Source of the DNA: Eubacterium sp. 1001713B170207_170306_E7
GTDB taxonomy: Bacteria > Bacillota > Clostridia > Eubacteriales > Eubacteriaceae
Direction of reading: 5' to 3'
Assembly (NCBI RefSeq): GCF_015547515.1
Contig: NZ_JADMVE010000004.1
Span: 186,001-250,000, forward strand
DNA length: 64,000 nt
Shown piece by piece: positions 8,556 through 16,712 of this stretch. The position numbers and the translations under genes were made by a program. The notes under the pieces were generated by a model that was given only the letters and a program-made list of their open reading frames with translations, had not been told where the DNA came from and searched no databases. Within the stretch, counting starts at the first letter, position 1. Every line of letters begins with the position of its first letter.

Positions 8556-9590
8556 CTATTTCATTAATAATTTTGTTAAGTTTGTGTTCAGTTCATTTCT
8601 TATATAATCAAGAACCGAGGAGACATTGTCATAATTCATTCTCGTCGGCCCTATGACCCCAAAAGCGCCTACGGTCTTTCCTTCCAGCTCGTAGGTTGTC
8701 GTAATAATACTGAATTCCTTCAGATTCTCATTATCATTTTCATCCCCGATACTGATATTGATCACCTGACTGGTGTCGTCACTGGAGAGTATGCCCGCCA
8801 GCAGCGGTTTCTCCTCGATCACATTAACCAGGTGACGGATTTTTTCCACATCACTGAATTCAGGATAATTAAAGAGATTGGTCAGACCCATGGAATGAAT
8901 GTCTGAGGCCTCCTCCATCAAAGTATCCCTTAATACCGGAAGAATTTCCCGGAGTAAATTGCTTTCATCCGGAGACAATTCCTGAATCTGGTCCACCAGC
9001 TCCATATTAATTTCCTGAAAGGAAATATTTTTAAGGAAACTGTTTAAGACATTGCTCAGCTTCAGGGCTAAAGCCGTGTCAATTTCCTGCGAAAGGGTCA
9101 TTTCAATATTTTTTGCCATGCCTTCGTAGGTGACCACAATGAGTAAAACCCGTTCCTTTATTAAAGGAACAATCTGTACATGCTTGCAGTTAAAGCAGGA
9201 AACCCGCGGCGACAGCACGACAGAGGTATAATTGGTCAGCTGGGAGAGCACCTTTGCCGTATGGTTCATGGTGTTATCCAGCTCCCTTGTTATTTTTAGA
9301 TACCCATTATGGATGTCATTTCTCACAACCTTAGCTAATTTTTGGATTTGCATGATCTCATCGACATAATAGCGATAAGCCAGCTGAGTCGGAATTCTTC
9401 CTGATGAGGTGTGCGGCTGCATTAAAAAGCCCAGGTCTTCGAGATCAGCCATTTCGTTCCGGATGGTCGCAGGGCTGATGCCAAGGTTATAACGCTTTGA
9501 CAAGGTCCGGGACCCTACCGGTTCGGCGGTATTGATGTAATCCTTAATGATTACCTCCAATATCTTCTTCTTTCTCTCTTTCAAGTCCAT
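8556..9590 (-). CDS. hrcA: Heat-shock repressor HrcA
   Basis: 344 residues. The N-terminal winged helix begins ERKKKILEVIIKDYINTAEPVGSRTL and includes the recognition part NLGISPATIRNEMADLEDLG; TSSGRIPTQLAYRYYVD follows, then the GAF-like domain. It represses its own operon through CIRCE, found just upstream of its start. A GTG 9 nt upstream is in frame, but ATG at 9590 has the better-spaced AGGTG. First gene of the hrcA-grpE-dnaK-dnaJ operon. Confidence 0.97.
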   Translation of the reverse strand: MDLKERKKKILEVIIKDYINTAEPVGSRTLSKRYNLGISPATIRNEMADLEDLGFLMQPHTSSGRIPTQLAYRYYVDEIMQIQKLAKVVRNDIHNGYLKITRELDNTMNHTAKVLSQLTNYTSVVLSPRVSCFNCKHVQIVPLIKERVLLIVVTYEGMAKNIEMTLSQEIDTALALKLSNVLNSFLKNISFQEINMELVDQIQELSPDESNLLREILPVLRDTLMEEASDIHSMGLTNLFNYPEFSDVEKIRHLVNVIEEKPLLAGILSSDDTSQVINISIGDENDNENLKEFSIITTTYELEGKTVGAFGVIGPTRMNYDNVSSVLDYIRNELNTNLTKLLMK

Positions 9591-9606
9591 TTTGTTCACC
9601 TCTTTA

Positions 9607-9633
9607 TTAGCACTCGTTACTTGTGAGTGCTAA
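9607..9633. promoter_or_regulatory. CIRCE operator (HrcA binding site)
   Basis: Exact match to the consensus TTAGCACTC-N9-GAGTGCTAA, located between the hrcA promoter and its ATG. Confidence 0.97.
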
Positions 9634-9645
9634 TATCTTGACTAT

Positions 9646-9674
9646 AATATACCACCAGGCCTGTACTTTGTCAA
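9646..9674 (-). promoter_or_regulatory. SigA-type promoter of the heat-shock operon
   Basis: TTGACA, 17 bp, TATATT on the minus strand. The start point falls just before CIRCE, so HrcA binding would block initiation. Confidence 0.85.
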
Positions 9675-9765
9675 TAGATTTCTATAAGATAAATGTCAAG
9701 TTTTTAAGATTTAAACATTATTTAAGCAAGGAAACCTTGGCGGTCCTCCGCTGCACTCAACGCAC

Positions 9766-10905
9766 TTACACAAAGGCCATAAACACCTGGTTTGCCAGGT
9801 CCTGTCCCCTTCGGGTAAGGCGGATCACCGGGCCCTCACGCGTGAGGAGCCCCGCCTCGACAAGGCCTCCGATTTCCTCAAAATCCTCAAAAAAGCTGCT
9901 GCCAAACAGCTTTTGATAATCCGCGTCGTCCACGCCATACATGCGCCGCAGGCCCAGAAACATAAAATCGCCTTTTTTCTCCTGTAGGTCCAGGGTGTGG
10001 GCCTCGAGCACCGGGGGCTTGCCCTGCTCGGCCAAGGCGCAGTAGTCCTGCATATCCATCACGTTGGTGCGGCGCTCTCCCCGATAATAGGAAGCCGCGC
10101 CCAGCCCAAAGCCCACATAGGGCTTCATCACCCAGTACCGGCTGTTATGACGGCTTTCCCAGCCCTTTCGCGCGAAATTCGATATTTCGTACTGCTCAAA
10201 GCCCCTGGCGGCCAGGCCGTCGATGATGGCGTGCTGCATCTGCCGCTCCAGCGCCTCGTCCGGCAGCGCCAGCCTTCCCTGGCGGTACAGGGCGTCAAAG
10301 GCAGTCCCCTCCTCGATTTTCAGGCTGTAGCAGGAAATATGCCTGATGGGCGCAAGGGCCGTCAGGCACGCGATATCCGCTTGTACATCCGCCAGCGTCT
10401 GGCCTGGCAGGCCAAACATCAGATCGGCCGAGATATTCTCAAAGCCCGCGCGGTCCAGCAGCGCAAGGGATTCCTCAAAATCGGCGTAGGTATGGATACG
10501 CCCCAGGGCCTTAAGCCCCTGGTCGCTCGTGGTCTGAAGCCCCATGCTCACGCGGTTGATGCCCATATCACGGTAAGCCCGGCATTTTTCACTCGTTAAC
10601 GTTCCGGGGTTAACCTCAATGGTAGCCTCCACCGCCTCCCCGGACAGGACAAAGCACTGCCCGACAGCCTCCATGACCTGCCCGATATACCGGGGCGCCA
10701 CACTGGAGGGCGTGCCTCCGCCAAAATAAACCGTGTCCGCAGACAGCCTGCCCTGCCGGGCCCCAAAGGCCCTTATCTCTAGGCAGACCGCATCGAAATA
10801 CCGGGCCACCGCCTCCGGACCGCAGCCGGCCCAGGAGGCAAAATCACAGTACTGGCATTTCTGCACGCAGAAGGGAACGTGCACATAAATTCCGACATTT
10901 TCCAT
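9766..10905 (-). CDS. hemW: Radical SAM heme chaperone HemW (HemN-like)
   Basis: 379 residues. The radical-SAM cluster motif CVQKCQYCDF is at residues 12-21, with YFGGGTPS near 63 and the HemW-type HNSRYWVMKPYVGFGLGAASY block near 255-275, then a C-terminal winged-helix part. HemW proteins were long annotated as oxygen-independent coproporphyrinogen III oxidase but mostly act in heme handling. The gene often stands directly before hrcA in Clostridia, as here. The start has a GGAGCG ribosome site. Confidence 0.88.
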   Translation of the reverse strand: MENVGIYVHVPFCVQKCQYCDFASWAGCGPEAVARYFDAVCLEIRAFGARQGRLSADTVYFGGGTPSSVAPRYIGQVMEAVGQCFVLSGEAVEATIEVNPGTLTSEKCRAYRDMGINRVSMGLQTTSDQGLKALGRIHTYADFEESLALLDRAGFENISADLMFGLPGQTLADVQADIACLTALAPIRHISCYSLKIEEGTAFDALYRQGRLALPDEALERQMQHAIIDGLAARGFEQYEISNFARKGWESRHNSRYWVMKPYVGFGLGAASYYRGERRTNVMDMQDYCALAEQGKPPVLEAHTLDLQEKKGDFMFLGLRRMYGVDDADYQKLFGSSFFEDFEEIGGLVEAGLLTREGPVIRLTRRGQDLANQVFMAFV

Positions 10906-11024
10906 TAAAACGCTCCTTTTTATAAAATATGGCGAAAAAACAAATTGTCACCGGGACAAATTTAAGTCTTTATGTTACAATATATTCTATATAATAAAGT
11001 ATAAAGAGTCAAAGGAGTGAACAT

Positions 11025-11993
11025 ATGAAAAAATTTGTAGGCATTGGGGCGCTCATTGCCGCGGCTGCCGCAGTCCCATATCTGATTCATAAAAAACGCC
11101 AGAAAAAGCTTCAGGCCGAAGATGCCACCCAGCACGAGAGCCTCCCGCTCCCACAGAAAAAGCCCTGGGAAACCGACTTTAAAGACGAAGACCACCTGAT
11201 CTTCTGCGACGAGTCCAACCTGGGCAAGCGGCTGATCCAGCTGGAAAATTCCATCAATATCCGCGATATCGGCGGCTATACCGGCCTGGACGGACGCAAG
11301 ACCAAATGGCGCAAGGTGATCCGCAGCGAAGAGCTGGGCCACCTTTCCGATAAGGATGTAGAGTACTTTGAAGAGCTTGGCCTCAAGCATGTCTATGACT
11401 TCAGGGACGCCCCCAAGGCCAAGGCCCTGCCGGACAAGCTGCCCTCCACCGCGGACTACAAAAACATTCCAGTCCTCAAAAATATCCCCTTCAGCCACAA
11501 CGAGATCGACTTCCGGGCGCCGGACGGCATTGACCAGTTCATGCGCAAAATCTACCGCTACCAGGTCGAAAACGCCGCCCCGCTGTACGCCGAGATCCTT
11601 AAGGTCATGACTGACCCGGATCAGTACCCCATCCTGTACCACTGCACCAACGGCAAGGACCGCACCGGCTTTATGACCGCGCTGATCCTGCTGATCTGCG
11701 GCGTACCGGAGCAGACCATTATCTCAGATTATTCCCTGACTAACCTGACCTTCGACGAAGCCTTCGAAGTCCTCGGCACCATTATGGCCGATGAGATGGA
11801 CGAAGCCAAAGGCGTCTCCAAGGATCAGCTCAAGGATTTCTTTGGCGTCAAGCCCGAATGGCTGAAAATCCAGTTGAATTACATCAAGGAAAACTACGAA
11901 AATGTCGACGACTACCTGCTCGACAAAACCGATCTGACCAAAGAAGACCTGGACAAAATCCGCGAAAACATGCTGGAAGCGCCAAACGCGTAA
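11025..11993 (+). CDS. Membrane-anchored tyrosine/dual-specificity protein phosphatase
   Basis: 322 residues. An N-terminal hydrophobic segment (about 4-21) followed by a basic stretch suggests a membrane anchor with a cytoplasmic catalytic domain, or a signal anchor. The domain matches the bacterial Y_phosphatase3 family: NIRDIGGY near residue 80, VYDFRD near 125 and the CX5R loop HCTNGKDRTGF with Cys207 and Arg213. The ATG follows AAAGGAG. An AT-rich upstream region holds TATAAT at 10990 as a possible -10, and a terminator follows at 12005. The substrate is unknown; related enzymes act on phosphotyrosine or phosphoinositides. Confidence 0.85.
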   Translation: MKKFVGIGALIAAAAAVPYLIHKKRQKKLQAEDATQHESLPLPQKKPWETDFKDEDHLIFCDESNLGKRLIQLENSINIRDIGGYTGLDGRKTKWRKVIRSEELGHLSDKDVEYFEELGLKHVYDFRDAPKAKALPDKLPSTADYKNIPVLKNIPFSHNEIDFRAPDGIDQFMRKIYRYQVENAAPLYAEILKVMTDPDQYPILYHCTNGKDRTGFMTALILLICGVPEQTIISDYSLTNLTFDEAFEVLGTIMADEMDEAKGVSKDQLKDFFGVKPEWLKIQLNYIKENYENVDDYLLDKTDLTKEDLDKIRENMLEAPNA

Positions 11994-12004
11994 AAAGACA
12001 AAGA

Positions 12005-12029
12005 GGACGGCCCTGTGCCGTCCCTTTTA
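12005..12029 (+). terminator. Terminator between phosphatase and WYL regulator
   Basis: GGACGGC, CCTGT loop, GCCGTCC, then CTTTTAT on the plus strand; it ends only 16 nt before the next start codon. Confidence 0.75.
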
Positions 12030-12044
12030 TATTGGAGAAATATT

Positions 12045-12938
12045 ATGCAGACCCACCGCCTGTTTGAAATCATCTACCTGCTCTTAGACCAAGGGCAGAT
12101 GACCGCCAGCCAGCTGGCCGCCCACTTTGAGGTCTCCGTCCGCACCATTTACCGGGACATCGACCGCCTGAGCCTGAGCGGAGTGCCCATCTATACCAAC
12201 GTGGGCAAAAACGGCGGCATCGCCCTGATGGACGGCTACACCCTGGACAAATCCATCCTCAGCGACGCCGAGCAGAGCGAAATCCTCACGGCCCTCCAGA
12301 CCCTCCAGGCTGTCGAATACCCAGACCCAGACGGCCTGATCACCAAGCTGGGAACCTTTTTCAAAAAAAACCAGCAGAACTGGATCGAGGTAGACTTTAC
12401 GGGCTGGGGCGGCTCCATACAGGACCGGGAGCGCTCAGAGGAGCTCAAAAACGCCATCCTCACCCGGCACACCATCCGTTTTTCCTACTGGGGCGCCGAC
12501 GGAACCAAAAGCGAGCGCACCGCAGACCCCATCAAGCTGCTGTTTAAGGGGCACAACTGGTACCTTCAGGCCTACTGCCATACACGGCAGGATTACCGCG
12601 TGTTTAAGCTGTTCCGGATCCGGGACCTGCAGGTGCTGGAGGCCGCCTTTGACCCCTACCCCACAGTTCCCTTTACCGAAAACGCCCAAATCGTCATGAC
12701 CCCGCTTCACTTTACCATCCTCAAAAACCGGGCCTACCGCGTCTATGACGAGTTCGCAGAGGCCCAGGTTCTCCCGCTGCCCGGGGGCGATTTTGACATC
12801 CATACCTGCCTGCCCGTGGACAACTGGCTGGTGGGCTACCTCCTTTCCTTTGGCGGCGACCTGATCCTTCATTCCCCCGAGACGCTGCGCGCCTCACTGC
12901 GGGCCGAGCTTGAAAAAGCCCTGGCCCACTACACCTGA
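12045..12938 (+). CDS. HTH and WYL domain transcriptional regulator
   Basis: 297 residues. The N-terminal DeoR-type winged helix (RLFEIIYLLLDQGQMTASQLAAHFEVSVRTIYRDIDRLSLSGVPIY) is followed by the WYL domain, with HNWYLQAYCHTRQDYRVFKLFRI at about 180-200. ATG at 12045 follows GGAG; an in-frame start 30 nt upstream lies inside the preceding terminator and was rejected. These YafY/PafBC-like regulators bind nucleic-acid or nucleotide ligands through WYL in several known cases; no target is evident here. Confidence 0.88.
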   Translation: MQTHRLFEIIYLLLDQGQMTASQLAAHFEVSVRTIYRDIDRLSLSGVPIYTNVGKNGGIALMDGYTLDKSILSDAEQSEILTALQTLQAVEYPDPDGLITKLGTFFKKNQQNWIEVDFTGWGGSIQDRERSEELKNAILTRHTIRFSYWGADGTKSERTADPIKLLFKGHNWYLQAYCHTRQDYRVFKLFRIRDLQVLEAAFDPYPTVPFTENAQIVMTPLHFTILKNRAYRVYDEFAEAQVLPLPGGDFDIHTCLPVDNWLVGYLLSFGGDLILHSPETLRASLRAELEKALAHYT

Positions 12939-12955
12939 CAGCACCTGCTTTCCCG

Positions 12956-13600
12956 CTACAGCTGTTTCAGATACGCCTCCTCCCCGAGCAGCTCCCGCTT
13001 CACCCTGTCCATCGCCCGGCTGCACTGGTACTGGACAGTGGAGCGGTTCTGCCCTCTTTCCAAAGCGATCTCGGCGTAGCTGATCCCCTCCATAAAATGC
13101 CGGCAGACGTCCTCATAGGTTTCCTGAACCATCTGTTTTCGCATCACCGCCAGCACCTTTTGGGCCATACAGCCCCTGATGGCCTGATCCTCTGTATTGC
13201 AGGCGGCCGGGAACCAGTCGATTTTCCAGCAGTCCTCCTCTCCGTCTTCCCCGGCCACCTTTTCATCCAGCGAACAGGCAAACCGCTTTCTCTCAAGCCC
13301 AATCCGCCAAATCCGGTTTAAAATCATAAACCGCAGGCGGTTTTTCAGGTAATGCCTGAAATAGACATGCCGGTAATTGACCACATCGAAATCCTCGATG
13401 GCCTCCAGGATCTGCAGGCAGGCCTCCTGGCACATTTCCACCCGCTCCTCCTTATGATAGAAGGAACGGTAAACCATGCTGTAAGCCATGGGCTTAAAGA
13501 GGTTAACCACTGCCAGCTTCATGGCCTTATCGCCCTTCTGGGCCATTTCGATAAAGCTCAGGATCTCAGCCTGATTATCCTGCTCAGTCACCCTGCCCAT
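12956..13600 (-). CDS. RNA polymerase sigma-70-like factor, phage-module type
   Basis: 214 residues. A region-2-like part (LFKPMAYSMVYRSFYHKEERVEMCQEACLQILEAIEDFD) and a region-4-like HTH near the C terminus (ISYAEIALERGQNRSTVQYQCSRAMDRVKRELLG) resemble small sigma factors of phages and conjugative elements. The ATG at 13600 has GGGAG; it overlaps the upstream gene by 17 nt, so translation is probably coupled. Last gene of the five-gene overlapping module. It could act as an element-specific sigma factor or as an ArpU-like late regulator; which one is not resolved. Confidence 0.6.
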   Translation of the reverse strand: MGRVTEQDNQAEILSFIEMAQKGDKAMKLAVVNLFKPMAYSMVYRSFYHKEERVEMCQEACLQILEAIEDFDVVNYRHVYFRHYLKNRLRFMILNRIWRIGLERKRFACSLDEKVAGEDGEEDCWKIDWFPAACNTEDQAIRGCMAQKVLAVMRKQMVQETYEDVCRHFMEGISYAEIALERGQNRSTVQYQCSRAMDRVKRELLGEEAYLKQL

Positions 13601-14156
13601 GACCGCTGCTCCCATCCGCGGGCAACAGGTCTTTGTGCTCTGCCAGCTCCCCGACCAAATGCCGCACATTTTCCGGCAGCTCCTCCAGGGCGCGCTGCCG
13701 TCCCCGGCAGGCCCGGTAGCTGCGCATAAAATTGGACTGGATAACCGAATGGAAGGTTCCCGCATCCATCAGAGCCCACTCCCGCAGGCTGGCCGGAGAG
13801 CCTACAATGCCGCGGATGTCCTCCGGCAGCTTCTCGAACTCCTCCTTGGCATACCAGGCCGAGTTCTTAACCGCCCCCGACAGCCGCTGCCAGGCCTCCA
13901 TCTCCGAGAGCTCCGGCGCTGTGGTAAAAAGCCTCAGCTTGTCCAGCACCATGCCCACCGAGGGCGGAAAGCCCTTTCGGTCACTGGCGATAAAGGCCCG
14001 CACCGCGCCGGATACCAGCGGGTACTCATAGTCTTCAAGCATCCCCTGCCAGAGGCTGACCACGGTTTTCAGGTCCTCCTCGGACTGGTTGCTGTAATAG
14101 TAGGGATAGGCTGCCTTGATCACAGCCATAATTTTCAACGTTTCATTTCGGTTCAC
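13584..14156 (-). CDS. Putative replicative helicase loader/inhibitor (G39P-like)
   Basis: 190 residues. The N-terminal 75 residues (MNRNETLKIMAVIKAAYPYYY..., then LWQGMLEDYEYPLVSGAVRAFIASDRKGFPPSVGMVLDKL) match the pattern of phage helicase loader/inhibitor proteins such as SPP1 G39P, which bind the replicative helicase and prevent or direct its loading. The C terminus is variable, as in that family. It overlaps the preceding gene by ATGA (14153-14156). Confidence 0.6.
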   Translation of the reverse strand: MNRNETLKIMAVIKAAYPYYYSNQSEEDLKTVVSLWQGMLEDYEYPLVSGAVRAFIASDRKGFPPSVGMVLDKLRLFTTAPELSEMEAWQRLSGAVKNSAWYAKEEFEKLPEDIRGIVGSPASLREWALMDAGTFHSVIQSNFMRSYRACRGRQRALEELPENVRHLVGELAEHKDLLPADGSSGHGQGD

Positions 14157-14602
14157 ATTTCCTCCTCATTATTTAACATTTTTAAAAAAGGGTTCGTGGT
14201 TTCCTTTTGTCTCTTTTTGTCTGGTTTGTTTTGTTTATAGAATGCCGCGCTGCTGCCCGAACTGCCGGCCGCAGAACCGCCCCCACTGCTGCCCGCAGTG
14301 CCGCGCACCTCACGGACACGCCCAGAGACGGGGTGCATGTGGTATTTTGCCGGAATCTCCCCCGAGGCTCCCGGCACAAAATCAATGAGCCCCCTTTCCT
14401 TAAGCACCCTTCGGGCACCGAGGATACCGTTGTCCGACAGCCCCGAGAAAGCCCGCAGCGTCATATTCGGCGCGGTAAACCAGCTCTTCCAGCCACAGAC
14501 ACAGAGATTGTTGACCATCATGAGCCCGTGCCACAGGGATATCCGCCCAGAGGCCAGAGGCCTCAGCAGCAGATAATCCCGCATGGCGTTGAGCTCCGTC
14601 AT
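14153..14602 (-). CDS. Phage-type replication initiator N-terminal domain protein
   Basis: 149 residues. Helix-turn-helix region NAMRDYLLLRPLASGRISLWHGLMMVNN...FTAPNMTLRAFSGLSDNGILGARRVLKERGLIDFVPG (about 6-85) resembles the winged-helix N-terminal domain of DnaD-like phage replisome organizers. A Gly/Ser-rich linker and a basic tail (KPDKKRQKETTNPFLKML) follow. There is no DnaD C-terminal domain, so this may be a short or truncated form. ATG at 14602 begins 4 nt after the upstream stop. Confidence 0.55.
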   Translation of the reverse strand: MTELNAMRDYLLLRPLASGRISLWHGLMMVNNLCVCGWKSWFTAPNMTLRAFSGLSDNGILGARRVLKERGLIDFVPGASGEIPAKYHMHPVSGRVREVRGTAGSSGGGSAAGSSGSSAAFYKQNKPDKKRQKETTNPFLKMLNNEEEM

Positions 14603-14606
14603 GTAG

Positions 14607-15137
14607 TTAAGCCCCACGCTCCACCTGCTCCAGCATTTCCTCAAGCTTCTTGCAGCGGCGGTGCAGCTCAATATACGCGCGGGCCAGTGTCCCGGCCTCA
14701 CAGCCGCATTCCTCGGCGGGGACCGGTTCCCTGCCCTCCTCATAGTGGTAAAGGACAGAGGTCCTGGCGCTCACCTTGTGAAGCATTTCCAGGGCGCTCA
14801 CCTTTTGCTTAAACAGCTCCGCGGCCCATTCCAGCTTTTTCCTGTCCTTCATGAGCGGCAGCAGCACCTGCAGGCCGCGCAGGTTCACCATCCACATATG
14901 GCGGTGCCTTCCCCCGTAATACACCCGGCGCTTGCACTTGTCCTCCAGAGCCACCAGCGCGGCTATCTTGCTGGCCGAGGCGTATCCGAGCAGAGGCAGG
15001 ATCGGGCTCAGCGCCAGCCATACTACCGGCTCTCCGCCGTAATTCATGGGCGGTTCAATGACCGCCGGTATGGCCTCAAGGCCCTGCAGCCAGATGTAAT
15101 CATAACAGGTGGTGTCTGTAATGGTAAATCTATGCAT
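14607..15137 (-). CDS. Hypothetical protein, possible antirepressor-like fold
   Basis: 176 residues. The part VVWLALSPILPLLGYASASKIAALVALEDKCKRRVYYGGRHRHMWMVNLRGLQVLLP (about 45-100) follows the layout of BRO/antirepressor N-terminal domains (W-x-A...LGY...S.I..L...DK...GR...N..GL). The C terminus is helical and charged. It overlaps the previous gene by 8 nt, and the ATG at 15137 follows GGGGGAAA. Function is unproven; the position in a replication-like cluster fits an element regulator. Confidence 0.45.
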   Translation of the reverse strand: MHRFTITDTTCYDYIWLQGLEAIPAVIEPPMNYGGEPVVWLALSPILPLLGYASASKIAALVALEDKCKRRVYYGGRHRHMWMVNLRGLQVLLPLMKDRKKLEWAAELFKQKVSALEMLHKVSARTSVLYHYEEGREPVPAEECGCEAGTLARAYIELHRRCKKLEEMLEQVERGA

Positions 15138-15618
15138 AGCATTGTTTCCCCCAGGCCACAGCCTTTTCTTCCAGAAACTCAAGCGTAGCGGCCACACTCT
15201 CCGAATCCGCTTCCTCATCCAGCAGCTCTGCCAGACGGCGGATCCCCGCGATATCCGTTGTTGGCAGAAAATCGATCAGCTCCAGCTTGTGGGGCGCCGC
15301 CGCGATGCGCACAACCACGCCCAGCTCATCGTAGTGATCCGAGATAAAAGCGTCAATATCTTCTCGCTTTCCCATAAGCGCCGCCACCTCCCGGATATTG
15401 AAGTAGGGTGTGCCTTCCTTGCCATACACCACGGTTACCGGCTTCTCCGGCGCCCGGCCCACAAACACCGTGCGGTCATAATATGTCATTAATAATTTTT
15501 CATTGTTCATCTGCAAATCTATGAGCTCCATACAGAACAGCTGATCCAGCGTCGTAATAACCGGCTGATCCTTCAGCTCCTCCGGTTTGACAATACTCAT
15601 GTTTATTTTTCGATTCAT
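15130..15618 (-). CDS. Hypothetical protein, first gene of the phage-like module
   Basis: 162 residues. The middle contains VYGKEGTPYFNIREVAALMGKREDIDAFISDHYDEL (about 85-120), again reminiscent of an antirepressor N-terminal domain, followed by an acidic helical tail. No close family is recognised. The ATG at 15618 has AAAGGAAC. A 14-bp palindrome lies at 15635-15648 just before the ribosome site and a TATAAT lies further up, so this gene likely leads the operon through to the sigma-like gene. Confidence 0.45.
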   Translation of the reverse strand: MNRKINMSIVKPEELKDQPVITTLDQLFCMELIDLQMNNEKLLMTYYDRTVFVGRAPEKPVTVVYGKEGTPYFNIREVAALMGKREDIDAFISDHYDELGVVVRIAAAPHKLELIDFLPTTDIAGIRRLAELLDEEADSESVAATLEFLEEKAVAWGKQCYA

Positions 15619-15634
15619 TTAATTGTTCCTTTCG

Positions 15635-15718
15635 GAACACCGGTGTTCTTTGTTTTTCAAGCTTGTAGGTGTATTATACCGGGCCCGGCCCGCCGCCGCA
15701 AACCGCGGGTTGGCCGGG
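15635..15718. promoter_or_regulatory. Promoter/operator region of the phage-like module
   Basis: On the minus strand TATAAT (15672-15677) is the -10 box, and TTTGCG 18 bp upstream is a weak -35 box. A CCGGGCCCGG palindrome (15679-15688) fills the spacer. GAACACCGGTGTTC (15635-15648) is a perfect 14-bp palindrome in the leader. CCCGGCC/GGCCGGG (15684-15690, 15712-15718) forms a further inverted repeat. The density of symmetry suggests repressor control. Confidence 0.45.
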
Positions 15719-15822
15719 TAATCCGTCAAAAAAGAGTAATATATGGCTTTTTATAAGGGTTTTTCGGGTATTATTTTGCACTTTTTCCATAAAAGCGCAC
15801 CGACCCCTTTAAAACAAAAAAT

Positions 15823-15850
15823 AAAAAAAACAGAAAGCCAAAGCTTTCTG
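15823..15850 (-). terminator. Terminator of the toxin-antitoxin operon
   Basis: CAGAAAGC, CAAA loop, GCTTTCTG, then TTTTTTTT on the minus strand. Confidence 0.85.
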
Positions 15851-15869
15851 CCAGATGTGGTTTCGTTAT

Positions 15870-16175
15870 CTAATAGAATAATTTTGTATATTCCGTTTGG
15901 GTGTCCGCAATATGGTAAATAAAAACAGTATCCCCGATCAATCGGTAAATCGCAACCTGCTTTTTACAGATCACCATACGGTATCCTCTCTCATTCAGCC
16001 ATCTATCTGGCGTCAAAGATCCCGAGTTTGGAAAGATCTCTAAACGTTCGAGGACATCCAAAATATGGTCTGCTACGCTAACGGCTATCTCCTCATTAAA
16101 CTGAACCGTATAATAATCTTCTATTTTTTTTAAATCTTCCCAGGCTGTCGGCAGAATTCTCACTTTATACATCAT
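15870..16175 (-). CDS. RelE/ParE-family toxin
   Basis: 101 residues, typical for the superfamily. It begins YKVRILPTAWEDLKKIEDYY, has a middle block SLTPDRWLNERGYRMVICKKQVAIYRLIGDTVFIYHIADTQTEYTKLFY, and ends with the compact beta-sheet pattern of ParE/RelE toxins, which block gyrase or cleave mRNA on the ribosome. Which activity applies cannot be told from the sequence. It overlaps the antitoxin by 11 nt. Confidence 0.85.
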   Translation of the reverse strand: MMYKVRILPTAWEDLKKIEDYYTVQFNEEIAVSVADHILDVLERLEIFPNSGSLTPDRWLNERGYRMVICKKQVAIYRLIGDTVFIYHIADTQTEYTKLFY

Positions 16176-16431
16176 TTATTCTCTTACGCAGCTGCTCTCT
16201 TGCCTCAGACAGGCTTAATGCTTTTTCTCCATTTAAACGTTCCTCTTCTGCCTGCAGCACCCGGGCCCGTAACTCCAAAATTTGTTCTCTTTTTTCAAAG
16301 GCGTCAATGCTCATCAAAACCATGTCCCCTTCGCCGTTCTTAGTAATATAAATTGGTTCTTTTGTTTCTTTGGCAAGACTTGAAATTTTCGCATAATCAT
16401 TTCTAAGTGTGGCCGATGCTTTAATAATCAT
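16165..16431 (-). CDS. Phd/YefM-family antitoxin
   Basis: 88 residues. The N-terminal Phd fold (IIKASATLRNDYAKISSLAKETKEPIYITKNGEGDMVLMSIDAFEKRE) is followed by a charged helical tail that would wrap the toxin. The ATG follows AGGAGGGTG. The promoter has a palindrome across its -10 box, fitting autorepression by the antitoxin or the complex. The pair sits next to a phage-like module and may act as an addiction unit. Confidence 0.87.
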   Translation of the reverse strand: MIIKASATLRNDYAKISSLAKETKEPIYITKNGEGDMVLMSIDAFEKREQILELRARVLQAEEERLNGEKALSLSEAREQLRKRINDV

Positions 16432-16458
16432 TTTTACACCCTCCTGTATCTTTTTTAC

Positions 16459-16493
16459 GATATAATTATATCTTTATTTTTATATATTGTAAA
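16459..16493 (-). promoter_or_regulatory. Toxin-antitoxin promoter with palindromic operator
   Basis: TTTACA, 17 bp, TATAAT on the minus strand. The perfect 14-bp palindrome GATATAATTATATC (16459-16472) covers the -10 box. Confidence 0.75.
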
Positions 16494-16573
16494 GCGCTTT
16501 TTCCATAATATCCTCTGAACCCTTTATTCAGAACTCGCTTCCCGAGTACCGATCACAATAATAACTTGCTTTT

Positions 16574-16663
16574 TCATCTTTTCCCAAGCGCGGCCGCCAG
16601 CCGCTTCCCCTCCTCCAGCTTGCGCCTTATGGTGGCGTCCCGGTGCAGATGGCGCACGATCAT
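16574..16663 (-). other. Possible remnant of a small coding region
   Basis: An open frame of 29 codons (MIVRHLHRDATIRRKLEEG...) has protein-like composition and continues open upstream to a TAA near 16720. The only good ribosome site (AAAGGAGG at about 16697) points to an ATG in another frame that stops after four codons. This looks like a small gene broken by a frameshift, or a leader-peptide arrangement. Uncertain. Confidence 0.25.
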
Positions 16664-16712
16664 ACCGTTTTTAAGCTCCAGGCATTTCGCCTCCTTTACA
16701 GGCCCGGGGCCG

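Noticed and set aside
10945-10959. TTGTC-N5-GACAA as an operator before the phosphatase gene
   Set aside because: Arms of only five bases in AT-rich DNA; too weak to call.
10962-11642. Minus-strand frame opposite the tyrosine phosphatase gene
   Set aside because: No ribosome site; the phosphatase has an intact CX5R motif, promoter-like upstream sequence and terminator.
15635-15648. GAACACCGGTGTTC as a LexA box
   Set aside because: Firmicute LexA sites have GAAC-N4-GTTC; here the spacing is six, so it is listed only as a palindrome.
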